Shown: positions 1 to 11,671 of the stretch, in pieces
Layout: every line of letters begins with the position of its first letter
Position numbering within the stretch: the stretch's first letter is position 1
Assembly: GCA_021613335.1 (NCBI GenBank)
Contig: JAJTWR010000113.1
Coordinates: forward strand, 2,747,001 to 2,811,000
Origin: Whitmania pigra
Taxonomy: Eukaryota > Annelida > Clitellata > Hirudinida > Haemopidae
Length of the DNA: 64,000 nucleotides
Reading direction: 5' to 3'
Made by a program: the position numbers and the translations under genes
Notes under the pieces: generated by a model
Seen by the model: only the letters and a program-made list of their open reading frames with translations
Database searches by the model: none
What the model was told of the DNA's origin: nothing

Positions 1-1003
1 AAGAATATACTGCAACGCAGAAAGTTGCATCGGGGAATTAGTTGAGGCAAAGATTCTGGATCAAACTGATTGTCCAGTTTGTTATGATTCATTTGATTCA
101 CAGAAAATAGTCATTGCAAAAAATTGCAACCACTTGTTTTGTCAGAACTGCATTACCACATGGGGACTTGGGTAAGCGCCGTTTACGTATGTTATGTAAA
201 AGTTTGAGTTATGCAAAATAATGTTTTAAAATGATTATATTGATGATTTCAGACGAAGTGGCTGCCCAATGTGTAGACAAGAAATTGAGAATTTCATGTT
301 TACTTTTACTCCTATACTAACTCTCCAAAACACGAACATTGGAACTCATGCAAGCTGTTATCTCAGTAATTCAGTTGCTAAGGAATATTTAAGCCATCTC
401 AACTTGCAATGGCAGGAACTCGTAGGATTCATACTTAAAACACAACTGCCAACTAACAAATTTATTGGAATTAAAGGAACGGAACATTTAAAGCTCAAAA
501 AGTTCGAGGACGATGGTAGATTGGAATGCAAAGATAAAGTTTTCGTGGTCGTCAAAACAGACTTGGGCCACACCCAAGTCGTATTTTGCTGTTTGTTGCC
601 GAACATGTCAATAAGACTTGCAATATCTAATGAAATAATCGATATTGAAACTGACAATAAAGCCGCAGACGAAATTGTTGAATGTATAAACATTCAATTA
701 AATGCATGTTGGAGAATATTTCCACAACTGTTGAACAAGAACTTCTTGCGAAAGATTTTTGTTCGCAAGTTCGAGAATGTTACGTGCACTTTGATTATTT
801 CCGGAGTTGTTGATTACGATAATTGGTATGATAACAGACATCAGTCACCAATGAGAAGGCAGCTTGGTAGCATGAGTGAAAGGAACTTTGATATTTCCCA
901 TACAGAATTATTGTTGAAAAGGGTTCCGCTTTTATCGATTCTAAACTTGGGAATTTCTGTAGAATATCGAAAATCTAAATGTTGTTCACAAAATGAAAAA
1001 TAA
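1..1003 (+). CDS. RING-finger protein, copy A (5' end outside window)
   Basis: Two exons are visible: 2-171 and 253-1003, with an 81-bp GT-AG intron of phase 2. The join gives a C3HC4 RING: CPVC, then CNHLFCQNC, and after the intron CPMC. Upstream is a conserved YCN..SC motif. After the RING come about 235 residues that match only copies B and C here, with blocks such as CCLLPN, ISNEIIDIETD and RKFENVTC and a terminal KCCSQ. A RING of this type usually binds two zinc ions and acts in E3 ubiquitin ligases; that role is inferred, and the C-terminal domain is unrecognised. The first exon and start codon lie before base 1. An AATAAA at 999-1004 overlaps the stop codon, as in copy B. The frame is intact. 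Differences from copy B are concentrated in the last 45 or so residues. Confidence 0.85.
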
Positions 1004-1229
1004 AGTGCTTTTTGAAACAATTTGCCTGAATCAAGAATCTAATGTTTGCATCGTTTCGTAGTCATTCCTAAAAGTCAACATTTGATTCTTGTAGATGTGT
1101 AATCGAATTTTATTCAATGATTGCAGTTTTAGATAAAATTTTAAGCAAAAAATGAGCAGGTATCTTCATGATGTAAGCATTCAATTTAATTGTAATTTTT
1201 CCACAAAGAAATTCTTCACTTCAAGAAAC

Positions 1230-1734
1230 TTAAGCTGCCACAATATTCGTGTTTCCGTTTTTATTTTCGAATATCAGAAGACTTCCACTGGTTAGAGTGC
1301 TTTCCCTGCTTGCCCAGCTGTATGTCGTACTGGATGAAGCAATGTGAAAATTATGTAATAATTCTTCTCAACCCTAATTTCAAAAATCTCATAAATGCTT
1401 TAAAAATACTATGATTATCATGTTTGCCTAAAACACAATGTGTCTAGATTGCAAGGCGTTGAAGTTTGATGAATGTCTGCAACCTATGACTTCGATCATA
1501 CCTTACATTTGAAAGAAAGGTTACTTTGTTTCAATTACAAATTATTATTACATGCAAAAAAGTACGATGAGTAATGTGAATTAACCAAATAATAATGTGA
1601 CACAATTAAAACTTGAGATATTAGTAAGTCAGGATTAATTAACTCGTTACCTCGTCAGTGTACTAAGAGAAATCCAATTGGAAAAGTCCGCGGATGGCAT
1701 GTACTTTCTGTTCATTGGAGTGTCAATGACTGAA
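1230..1734 (-). pseudogene. Duplicated QDPR exons 5 and 6 (copy A)
   Basis: On the minus strand, 1651-1734 corresponds to exon 5 (contains DTPMNRKYMPSADF) and 1230-1329 to exon 6 (contains SGSLLIFEN and ends with a TAA stop). Splice sites and frame are kept. Exon 4 is not found in this copy, exon 3 survives only as its 3' part at 18264-18355, and exons 1 and 2 are absent. The copy therefore cannot encode the whole enzyme and is read as a decayed partial duplicate of the gene at 20266-24308. Confidence 0.8.
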
Positions 1735-2157
1735 CTAGAGAATTGCATCATAAGGTTACTATTTTTTCAACACACTTTTCACGTATACATATTAGGGCGC
1801 CATTCCGAATTTGTTTTTTGAACTTTCATATGCCCCCTCCCCAAACGTATTCTTAAGGTAAATGTAAATGAAATGTAATTTACTGGTCACTCAACGCTGA
1901 CAAAGTTTTACATGTATTGTTGACCAACAACTACTTCAAAACTCAATGGTTCAATTAAAGGTTCTTTAATTCATTTACTTAAAATGTCCTGATTTATGTC
2001 TATTATAGTTGTAATATTTTGTTAATATAATGTTATTTTATAATATCTTTGTCGACTCTATTGCTGCGGAAGTAAGGGTGGACTTATTATGGTTTGTAAA
2101 GTCATGGCGATATTACTCTGTCAAATGCCTGCAACATGAACTGCTAAAGCAGTTTCA

Positions 2158-2515
2158 AGGCTAGTTGATTCGGCAGGTGAGTTGTTTCACACTCCTTAGC
2201 GGATTCCGACTTCCATGGCCACCGTCCTGCTATCTATATCAACCAACACCTTTTATGGTATCTCATGAGCGTCAGTGTTAGGCGCCTTAACCGAACGTTC
2301 GGTTCATCCCGCATCGCCAGTTCTGCTTACCAAAATGGCCCACTTGGCACTCGCATTTGCATGTCCGACCCCAATAGAGCGAGACGGACGTCTTACCCAT
2401 TTAAATTTTGATAATGGGTTGAGGTTTGTAAGTCCCCAAGGTCTCTAATGATTCGCTTTACCAGATACAACCGCTGGTATGAGCGCCAGCTCAGGGAAAC
2501 TTCGACAGGAACTAG
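2158..2515 (-). rRNA. 28S rRNA gene fragment (non-functional)
   Basis: The reverse complement matches a highly conserved stretch of eukaryotic 28S rRNA from memory: GAAGTTTCCCTGAG, AAAGCGAATCATTAGAG, TTTAAATGGGTAAGA, GCGGGATGAACCGAACG, GGTGTTGGTTGATATAGA, GACGGTGGCCATGGAAGTCG and CCGAATCAACTAGCC appear in the correct order. It covers only part of the large subunit RNA and has several substitutions and small gaps, so it is a stray piece and not a gene. In copy B a shorter version lies in QDPR intron 4. Confidence 0.9.
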
Positions 2516-3089
2516 AAATTTTAGTATCTCAACAATTTCAGGAACTCGTTTCTATGGCATTTTTAAAAATATTTAAAAGTAATTTGTTACAATTACTAAA
2601 CAATCAGTAAAAGAACTTCAGAGAGTGGGCAATTCAAAGTTTTAAAATAAACTTTAAGGCATATATTTGAGTGGCACCCTTATACAAATGTTTTCGATTT
2701 TGGGCAATTTTTTCGAAACTCGGGTTTCGGATTTTTTCGCATTTCGGGTTTTCCCGGGTTTCCATATCTATATACAATCTTTTTTACCATTGACAATTAA
2801 AGAAGCCAAAAAAATTGTATATACCATATGTAGATATATATAATAAGGTTAATAGAATTTATTTTCTGTAAAACTTTCGTAACACCGTCCTTGCACTCAA
2901 AGTTTCATTATTAAGTCGGTTTCTTAGTTTGTTTGCAAAGATGGTCATTACAGAAAAGCTCTTTCTGCTTCCACTGAAGTTGGTCAAATTGTTACCAAAC
3001 ATCAATAAAGTTTATCCAAGTTTTCAGGTCTTTTCTTAAATGCTTGAAACAACTGAATTTTTCTTTGATGATGTAGGAGACAAATCTTT

Positions 3090-3740
3090 TTTGTGAGACT
3101 TTGTTGTGGTTTATGATCCCGCAGAAATATATTCAGCTCATCATACAGAAAGATTTACATTTCAGAAAGTTTGTTGCTATCTTCACCGACATCCTCAACA
3201 GCCATCATCATCTTGGTCAGCTTCATTAACCTTAAACAAACGCTCCCTTAAGGGTATTAATCTTGGTTTTCTGAAGTTTGACCAAAGTCATCTTGAAACT
3301 CGTCAAAAAAGTCTGCCAATTTCAAAAATTTAATCAGATAGGCCAGCTCTGGATTGCGCCGCTACAGGGCTCGAATTTCAAATTTCTAAAACACGGTGTT
3401 CCGACGGGAGTGTTTAAGTCTCTCAACTTCTTCAATGTGAATGTTAATATGCTTCCGGTAGGATGAGGTCAGCACCTTCTTAACGCAAATATTGCACTGC
3501 AATTTCAGGGGAGCAAGTGCGTCACAAAGGTCTTTAATTGTGGCCAGTTCTTGGTCATTCAGATCAAACTGCTGATCAATCTGTAGCATTGCAATTTTCG
3601 CTTCTTTTTTCACCTTATACAAAACGTTGCAGCATTTTCAAAGACTATTCCATCGTGATTTATAGTCCAGTAACAAATTCTTTTCTTTATCAAAAGTTTG
3701 ATAATCTACCATACTACAGACAGGAGATTTTCTAGATACC
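3090..3740 (-). pseudogene. Decayed hAT/BED-type transposase fragment
   Basis: The minus-strand frames, with several stops and shifts, carry features of hAT transposases: DYKSRWNSL, then an amphipathic stretch LNDQELATIKDLCDALAPLK, and further on NPELAYLIKFLK. No terminal repeats were located. The fragment lies where copy A of the duplication lost the equivalent of QDPR exon 4. Family assignment is by recollection of such motifs, so the subgroup is uncertain. Confidence 0.55.
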
Positions 3741-3770
3741 TTAACAATTATTTTGTAATAATTTCCTTAG

Positions 3771-4115
3771 TTAAATTAGACTCTATTGTCCCAAAGATAC
3801 CATAGACAGCCCCCAGAAGGTCTCAGATAAGATATCGAACTCTTCCGCTCAATATTTCCCATACCATCCAATATTAATGTTCTTATTAATTAATTATTAA
3901 TAATTATTTATTACTGTTATTATGTTCAGTAAATGTAATTCAAGGAACTATTACTGGCTGTCAACAAGATTATTGCCGTACAATGTGGCTCAATCCTTGT
4001 TTTCTCTGAGTAAAGATTCATAACTAATACCAGCAACTTGTTAACTGAATATTTACTGAATAAAACTAATTATAAGATTCATAGCTTTTACTGTATGATT
4101 TACATTTATTAATTA
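3771..4115. repeat. Duplicated QDPR intron 3 sequence, left flank of Helitron
   Basis: This stretch aligns with 22666-23013 with scattered substitutions and small indels. It stops exactly where the Helitron 3' end begins (CTAG at 4116-4119 on the plus strand, host A at 4115). The alignment continues at 16886 on the other side of the Helitron. The sequence itself is noncoding intron DNA of QDPR. Confidence 0.85.
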
Positions 4116-4124
4116 CTAGCTGTT

Positions 4125-4141
4125 TCCCCGGCTTTGCCCGG
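4125..4141 (-). other. Helitron 3' terminal hairpin
   Basis: The minus strand reads CCGGGCAAAGCCGGGG, a short GC-rich stem with a small loop, followed by AAACAG and the terminal CTAG. A hairpin about 10 bases before CTRR is the usual Helitron transposition terminator. Seen directly; the role is family knowledge. Confidence 0.85.
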
Positions 4142-4189
4142 TAATGGATTTGCAATTGAATAAACTTCATGTACATTTTTATTATTTTT

Positions 4190-5326
4190 ATTAATATGAA
4201 TTAACACAATACTTGGCTATAAACAACACTTTTAGTTTGATCCCTGGAGCAAGAATAAATAAATTGTTGAGTGAACCCAACCTTGAGCTTACAACATAAA
4301 GTTGTCCGTGGGAAAAACACGTCGATCTCAAGTCCACTCCACAGTATTTAATAGATTGCACTTGTGACTGTTTATAGTTATCAAGAATGCAAGTCTCACT
4401 GGAAATTGCAATCTCTTGAAGTTTAAAGGAATATCCGTGGGAATGAGGGGTATCTGTGGGATAAAAACTGTTAATCCTTCTCTTTTTCCTGTTAAGATAA
4501 TTGCTTCAAGTACATTGCCCAACAACTTTTTAGCGCAAAGCCTAGTGCAAAGTTTTAGTGGGTCAGCGGTATGTAGTAGAATCATTGATGATCCCAGTTT
4601 TAGTAAAAGACGGTGTGGTGGCAAACCAGCTGGGTCCAGTGAGTTTAAGAATTCTTGTGGGAAATTACCTAAAGCATCTACAATGGTATCGATTGAATTG
4701 TATTCAGTGACTGGACTTGGTAACATTGATAGCATTTTATTGTTGATTTTATGAACATTTTTGGCAGCAAGAATGAACCTCCCTTGCAACCAGTTTGAAT
4801 GTTCATAGTTTGTGGAAAACATTGGATAAACTGCATTAATTAATTCTGCTAGTGTAGAAACCAGGTGACAAAAAACTGATGAGAGTTGAATATCTCCTGA
4901 AGAATTGACATTTATTCTACCTTCTCCAATATCCAGTACTTCTTTTTTAAATTGTTGAGCACCATCATCTCAAAGATGTACTCTCATGTTTTGCTTTAAA
5001 GTAATCTTTTGTACATGTCTCCACAAAAATGAATGCTTTAAACTTGCATTGATTTCATCGGACGGTGTTGGCTTTGGTACGACAGGCAGAGTTTGAGAAA
5101 ATCTACAGGAGTAACAGTTCCTCTCATCAAGATGTTATTTCCCCTCAAATATCTAAGAGTAATGTCAAGGGCTTCGATTACCTACTTGAGCCGTGGTGCA
5201 TTCGTCCCAAACAAATAGTTTACATGTTCTGAGGACTTGATTTGCTTATGCTGCAGGCAGGATTTTCTTGTCTGCCGATGTCAAGTGGCAATTTAAGTGC
5301 AAAATGGGCTGTCCTTCCATCTTCCA
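4190..5326 (-). pseudogene. Helitron helicase, C-terminal part (broken)
   Basis: Read on the minus strand, this is the Pif1-type helicase end of a Helitron Rep protein. It starts with EDGRTAHFALKLPL next to the microsatellite, then LFVWDE (Walker B), LPPHRLLLKLG, FIPQIPLIPTD, FKRLQFPVRLAF and, after a one-base shift, CFSHGQLYVVSSRLG near the end at about 4200. At least three frameshifts and several stops interrupt it, for example after the Walker B motif and near 4370. The helicase unwinds DNA during rolling-circle transposition. The missing N-terminal half with Walker A is at 15951-16080, separated from this part by about 10.6 kb of insertions. Confidence 0.85.
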
Positions 5327-5379
5327 TTAATAATAATAATAATAATAATAACAATAACAATAACAATAACAACAACAAC

Positions 5380-5437
<58 letters not shown>

Positions 5438-5460
5438 TAATAATAATAATAATAATAATA

Positions 5461-5506
<46 letters not shown>

Positions 5507-5539
5507 TTAATAATAATAATAATAATAATAACAATAATG

Positions 5540-5576
<37 letters not shown>

Positions 5577-5757
5577 CAATAACAATAACAACAATAATAA
5601 TAATAATAATAGTAATAATAACAATAATAATAATAATAATAATAATGATAATTATGATAATAATAATAATAATAATAATAATATTAATAATAAAAATAAA
5701 AATAATAATAACAATAATGATAATAATAATAATAATAATTATAATGACAATAATAAA
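5327..5757. repeat. (AAT)n microsatellite 1
   Basis: About 430 bp of AAT repeats with interruptions (aac, gat, agt, att units). It begins inside the helicase frame and ends where the RLE LINE starts. Long Asn, Ile or Leu runs read in its six frames are artefacts. The order of interruptions in 5541-5680 recurs at 8371-8490 on the other side of the LINE. Confidence 0.95.
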
Positions 5758-6346
5758 CGCCCCCAACGCAAGCGTCATCTTTTGGATTTTATCCCTCGAG
5801 ACCATTGTTCATTGACCACACCTGACGTACGTCTTACAGAAGGGGATTTCACCCATCCAGGACCAGTGGTCTAGTTCAAATCATTATACAAGTTCCGGTG
5901 CACACCCAGACTATGTCTTACAGGGGGGAGTTTCACCCTCCCTGGGAATTTTGTGACCGGTTCTAGCGTCTCATGTCATGGGACCGCATCCAGGGCGGTT
6001 AGTGTATCTGGCCATTACAACCAGACGATACGTAACCCAATTACAACTGATCGCTACGATATAAATCGTACAGTTCAAATGTAGTATCGTACACGCGCTC
6101 CCATCTTTCGACGAGAAAGGTCCCACCTACTCAAAAAACCTCCGTAAAATGAGCGCTTAGCGGTTACAGGGTATGGCGAAATACCCCGACCTCAGAAGGC
6201 CAAATGGTCCACGGCAGCTGATTCGCCGGTATAGCACGTAGTAACGTGCACCGCTTATTTCGCAGCTAACCTCTGCATAAGGCCGTTTCCCCTATCCGCC
6301 ACCTGGGGACGCGCGGCGTAGCTGATGGCACAGCCAGAGAAAGCTA

Positions 6347-6378
6347 CTACCTCAAGAGAGTCATAGTTACTCCCGCCG
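6347..6378 (-). other. 32-nt antisense match to 28S rRNA at the R2 target site
   Basis: The minus strand reads GGCGGGAGTAACTATGACTC followed by TCTTGAGGTAG, which equals the universally conserved 28S segment around the R2 insertion site except for one base. It lies just before the RT frame of the RLE LINE and in the opposite sense to it. The identification rests on memory of the conserved 28S sequence. Confidence 0.75.
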
Positions 6379-6406
6379 AGAGAAAAAGAGAGAACAGCTC
6401 CAAAAA

Positions 6407-8197
6407 TTAAACCTGACCTTTGTTGATGTTACGAAAGCCTTCGACTCCGTATCTCATAACACCATACTCAGAGCGGCTGCCAGACTTGGTACTCCACCAC
6501 TCTTCTTAGAGTATCTAGCAGAACTCTACAAAGAAGGTGAGGTCTATCTGAAAACCAAGGAGGGTCTCAGTGGAAAAATTTAAGTGAAAAGAGGAGTCCG
6601 TCAGGGAGATCCAATGTCCCCCCACCTATTCAATGCGGTCATAGACATGATAACCAGCAAATTGGACCAATCAATTGGAGTCACGGCTGGCAGAGGTTCG
6701 ACGACTAAGTGCAATTACATTGCATTCGCCGACGATCTGGTCCTAATGTCAACGACGGACATCGGAATGAAAAGACTGATGGAGCAACTAGAGAGTGCAA
6801 TGAGCAGCGCAGGTCTAAGGATCAATCCAAACAAATGCGCTACGCTCAGAACTGAAACCCACTGCAGAGAGAAACGCTGGATAGTCAACCCCAGAACGTA
6901 CCTCAAATTACAATCTGAAGATATCAAAGCAATCGATGTCTCACAGACGTACAAATACCTGGGGATAGAGATTGGAGTCCGGAAGCAGCCAGCGTCGATC
7001 GGAGATGAGGTTCAAAAACTGCTCCATTCAATTTCAAGAGCACCAATAAAACCTTGCCAACGAGTTTATATTTTAAAAGTTCACTTGCTACCAAGTCTGG
7101 TCCATAAACTTACCTTTGACGAGGTATTCATCAGTTCTCTGAACTCCGCAGACACCGCGATTAGAAGGGCAACAAGGCATTGGCTACATCTTCCAAAAGA
7201 TGTCCCGAAACCATTTTATCATGCTCCCGTTAAATCCGGAGGTCTAGGAATTCTTCAACTTAGGCAATGGGTTCCTCGTCTTCGAATAAATAGATTGACA
7301 GAAATTTTCTCCGAGACAGGCCGTTATAAGGATGATTTCATGACTGATGTTCTCAGAAACAACACTCTGATTATGAGAGAATTTCGGAAATTTGGAACAG
7401 CAGAGGCGAAACAACCGAAACAGGATTGGAGGGCGGCAACTTCGGAGAGATTGTACAAAACTGTAGACGGCTACGGACTGAGATCATTCACCGAGGGAAT
7501 TGGAATGAGCGAATGGATTTCAGCTGCGGTCCCGAGAATTCATTCTGGCCAGTATATCAGATGCGTTAAGATCCGGGCTGCTGCACTACATTGCAGGCTT
7601 AGAGCTTCGAGATGGAACCCGCAGGCTCCCAGGGGGTGCGATGAGGGTTGTCAATCCTTAGAGTCGCTGGGGCATATGATCCAGAAATGCCCAAGAACCG
7701 ATGGCGCAAGGCACGAGAGACATAATGTTGTTATGAGAAAGCTGGAAAACGAACTGTTAAAAAGAGGCTACAAAACAAGAGTAGAGCCCCGAATTCCTAC
7801 AGATCAGGGACTCAGAATACCCGATTTATGTGCGTGGAAAGGAAACACATACATAGTGTGTGATGTAGCCGTCACCTCAGACGTCTACAACCTGGACCGA
7901 GTGTACGACAACAAAGTACTGAAGTATGACAATCAAGATGTTCACACTTGGATGCTGAGAAATGCTCCAGAAAGCACTCTGAGATTGATGCCAAATGTTG
8001 GCGCGTTTGTGTGCAACTGGAGAGGGGTGATGTCCCAAAAATCGTTTAGATTTTGGAAGGATTGCGGCGTCACGAGGACAGGCCTTATGAACATCGTAAC
8101 TGCTGTTCTAAATCACAGTTACAAGATATGGAGGGCTCACAGGTGCCACCGAAGAAAGAAGTCCAAGTCTCGAACTCTCGTTAACATGAACGGTTGA
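6407..8197 (+). pseudogene. Reverse transcriptase with restriction-like endonuclease (one nonsense codon)
   Basis: The frame runs from about 6407 to a stop at 8197, with one TAA at 6581-6583. RT motifs are TFVDVTKAFDSV, GVRQGDPMSP and the catalytic FADDL. After the thumb comes a CCHC knuckle (CDEGC, then H and C, around 7640-7690) and the endonuclease motif PDLCAW followed by CDVAV, the PD-D pattern of RLE LINEs. This protein would nick the target and prime cDNA synthesis from it. The N-terminus is missing, so the copy is dead. Neighbours are AAT arrays on both sides. Confidence 0.85.
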
Positions 8198-8344
8198 TGT
8201 TCTTCGGTACGATTGACATTTCAGGCTACGTCTTGTTCTTTTAAACTTACATGTCCAGGGAGATCTCGGACCCTTTTTGCGGACACTAAATTTTTCGAAG
8301 TGGTTTTTTTGAACGATTGATATGTTAATGTTTGCATGGCCGAG

Positions 8345-8809
<465 letters not shown>

Positions 8810-9044
8810 TGTTGGGTCTTTGAAACAATAACCAGTTGAACAGAAAACTTTATTGGCGGTCAAATATTCAGGAACAGAAACTAGAACTAAATATCGCTAA
8901 TGGCCAGTACGTAATATAACCAACTCGCAATCCCTATCGTATAACAACCGTATCACTCCGTAAACTTGTAGGACTCGAACCAAACTCTAAAACTCCCTCG
9001 CTCCCGAGGTCTGTTCTTTTTATACCCGAAATGACGTCACAACA
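8810..9044 (-). repeat. 3' LTR of Gypsy 1
   Basis: 235 bp, identical by eye to 15318-15552, with TG and CA ends. The pol stop codon (TGA at 9037-9039) lies inside this LTR. The purine-rich tract before it on the minus strand is short (GCGCGGAGG). Confidence 0.9.
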
Positions 9045-11663
9045 CCTCCGCGCCAGCCGAAGAGTCTCCCAGAGCTTTGAGGCGTAATCTTTCTGACCGT
9101 CTAGGCAGGGTAAGTCCTTGATCCAGTATGTTCGGTCGCTGGAAATTTCTTCGTCCTCTTGGTCGACCTCTGGGTCTTCTCGGCGGTTGTACTGTTGTGG
9201 GTATTGTTGTTGTAAGTGGAACATTTCTTGCAGTTGGAGTGGGACCCGGCACCATGCCTGGGTCATCGTCCTCATTTACTCCGTGTCTAGGCCTCAATTG
9301 CTCCACGTGCCTCTTCCAAGTAGGTCCTTTTGGCACGGCCTGTATCAAAACATGGCGAGGTCCCAAGACTTGAACTACAATTGCCGGGATCCATCTAGGA
9401 ACGCGATCCTTACCCGGACCGATGCGTTGTACGTAACAGGGTTTCCCGACATCGAATTTGGTGTTGTTCGTTCTCTTGTTGGACGTAAGATCGTTCTGTC
9501 TGTTTTGAAAACGTTTGGCAATTTGAGACTCCGAAGGTAAAAGTGCGTCTAATTTTCCTCGTATTTGTCTCCCGTTTAACAATTCACTGGGTGAAAGACC
9601 CGACTCCAAGGGTGTTCGTCGGTATTGAATTAGGAATTCACGTAATGCTTGATCACACGGAAGCCTCGATTTTCTCAACGATTGTTTGAATGTCTGCACC
9701 AATCTCTCTGCTTGTCCGTTTGTAGCGGGATGGTAAGGTGCTCCTCTCAGGTGTAGAATACCTCGTTCTCTTAGAAATTCCTGGAATTCCTCTGATGTAA
9801 ACGTTGGCGCATTGTCCGTTACGAGGGTATGCGGATACCCGAAGTGGGCGAAATCCTCTTCCAGTAAATCTATCGTTGTTCTCGAAGTGATGCTTGAAGT
9901 AGGATGAATGCACGGGTATTTAGAGTAACTATCAACCATCACCAACCAGTTCTTCCCCATGAAGTTAACCGCGTGATCAACGTGGACTCTGCTCCAAGGT
10001 CGTTCGGGTAGCATCCAGGGGTGGTTCGCAAACTTTGGTGGGTTGTTTTGATGTTCCGCACAAGATGTGCATTTCCTACACATCTCTTCAATGTCGGAAT
10101 CTATTCTCGGCCAGTAAACAACCGATCGTGCTAACTGCTTCATCCTCCTCATACCGCAATGACCAAGGTGTAATAGATCCATAACACGAGATCTCATCTT
10201 TTCTGGAATTACAATTCTATTGCCGAAAATAAGACAGTCATTCTGCACTGTCAGTGTATCTTCTAATTTTTGAAAATGTCGAATAGTGTCATCTAACACT
10301 CGAGGCCATCCCCCTTTTAAAAATCGTACCACCGTTGAAATTACCTTGTCTTTGCGGGATTCTTTTGTTAAGGTTTGAGAATCGGTCGGTCGGATTTGTT
10401 TGCTGATGGCATTGATCGTGCAAACTGTTTGGTTGTCCTCTTCGTCTTCACCGACGTCAAAATTAGAATCTTGCCCGCTTGGTAAACGACTTAGAGCATC
10501 CGCGTTACCATGGTTTTCTGACCGCCGGTATTCTATTGAATAGTCGTACTGATGAAGTATCAATGCCCATCGAGCTAAACGATTTGCCGCTAACACAGGG
10601 GTCAGTTTGGATGGACTGAAAAGCGACAAAAGAGGTTTGTGGTCAGTCACTAAAATAAATTTTCTTCCGTAAAGATATTGATGAAATTTTTGAAGCGCGT
10701 AAATGATCGAGAGTGCTTCTTTATGTATCTGACTGTAATTCTTTTGTGTCTTTGAAAGTGTCTTTGAAACATGTAAAATTGGTCGTTCACTTCTATCCGG
10801 ATATCGATGGAACAAAACTGCACCGATGCCCACATCTGATGCATCACATGCAATTCCTAAAGGAAGAGTTTTATCAAAATGCGCAAGCTGCACCTCCTTC
10901 GCCAAGATATCCTTCAACTTTTGAAATGACCCCTCTGCTTCCGAACTCCAAATCCAGGGTGTTTCTTTTCTGGTTAGATTCGTCAACGGCTCTGCAATGG
11001 TCGAAAGGTTTGGGATGAATTTGTGGTAGAACTGCACTGATCCCAAAAATGAGCGTAATGTTGATGTATTTGTTGGCCTTGGCATGTTCGTCAAAGCGTC
11101 CGCACGTTTCCCCTTTTCTATCCCGCTTTTTGAAATAACGAGTCCCAGATATTCCATCGAATCTTTTGCAAAAATGCACTTGTTTTTATTGCATCTCAAT
11201 CCTTTGTCTCGTAACCTTTGTAGTAAAGCTTTCAGGTTTTGAAGATGTTCTTTGGAGTTGGAACCACCGACAAGAATGTCGTCTAGATAGACTGCGACTC
11301 CTTGTAGATCACACGTCAATCTGTCCATTATTTCTTGGAAGTAACCTGGAGCTGAAATTATTCCAAAAGGTAGTCTCGTTTGAAGTAAAACTCCTCTATT
11401 TGTGGTCAACGCGAGTTTTTGTTGACTCTTAGGAGCGAGTTTGACTTGATTGAATGCATCTGCTAAATCAATCTTGCTGAAGTAACGACTTCCTCCAAGT
11501 TTTCTCATAAGATCCTCAGGCAGTGGCATTGGGTATCGGTGAGGTTCCAACTGGGAATTTACGGTCACCGAATAATCTCCGCAGATTCGAAACTTAGCCT
11601 TCTTTTCGCCTGGTCGCAGACTCTTTCGAATCGGAACTATCGGAGTTCCGTAATCATTGAAGT

Positions 11664-11671
11664 GTGTTGGG
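11664..11671. repeat. hAT target-site duplication (left)
   Basis: GTGTTGGG at 11664-11671 recurs at 13720-13727, directly flanking the hAT terminal repeats. Eight bases is the hAT norm. Confidence 0.95.

Larger units (their letters stand above)
1..2270. repeat. Segmental duplication, copy A (partner 19048-21306)
   Basis: Nearly every base from the window start to about 2270 matches 19048-21306 in the same orientation, including the RING intron, the noncoding 3' flank, QDPR exons 6 and 5, and part of a 28S rRNA fragment. The match ends inside the 28S fragment, where copy A continues and copy B changes to other sequence. Matching resumes at 3771-4115 and 16886-18355 against 22666-23355, so the original unit also held the QDPR intron 3 region. 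This is a tandem duplication in direct orientation. Confidence 0.9.
5758..8340 (+). mobile_element. RLE-type non-LTR retrotransposon (R2/R4-like), internally deleted
   Basis: The element lies between two AAT arrays. Its 3' half encodes a reverse transcriptase and a restriction-like endonuclease. Its 5' 640 bp are GC-richer, without an open frame, and do not join the RT smoothly: the N-terminal DNA-binding fingers and early RT motifs are absent. Two related lines of about 40 bp occur at 5838 and 5921 (each with a gtcttacag and a ttcaccc). Insertion into TAA repeats is known for the Dong element of the R4 clade, so this context fits that group. Exact clade is not certain without a tree. Confidence 0.75.

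Noticed and set aside
3386..3622. Host zinc-finger gene
   Set aside because: The CNIC-like piece has no second zinc ligand pair, and the surrounding frames match hAT transposases.
5220..5874. Long open frames of poly-Asn, poly-Ile or poly-Leu over the AAT arrays (also 8332-8763 and 15442-15987)
   Set aside because: They are produced by the trinucleotide repeat in every frame and have no gene-like start or conserved part; the only real coding part is the helicase piece at the edge.
9118..9540. Plus-strand frames at 9118-9540, 14172-14795 and 53773-54069 as genes
   Set aside because: They are antisense shadows of Gypsy and Copia pol or gag.
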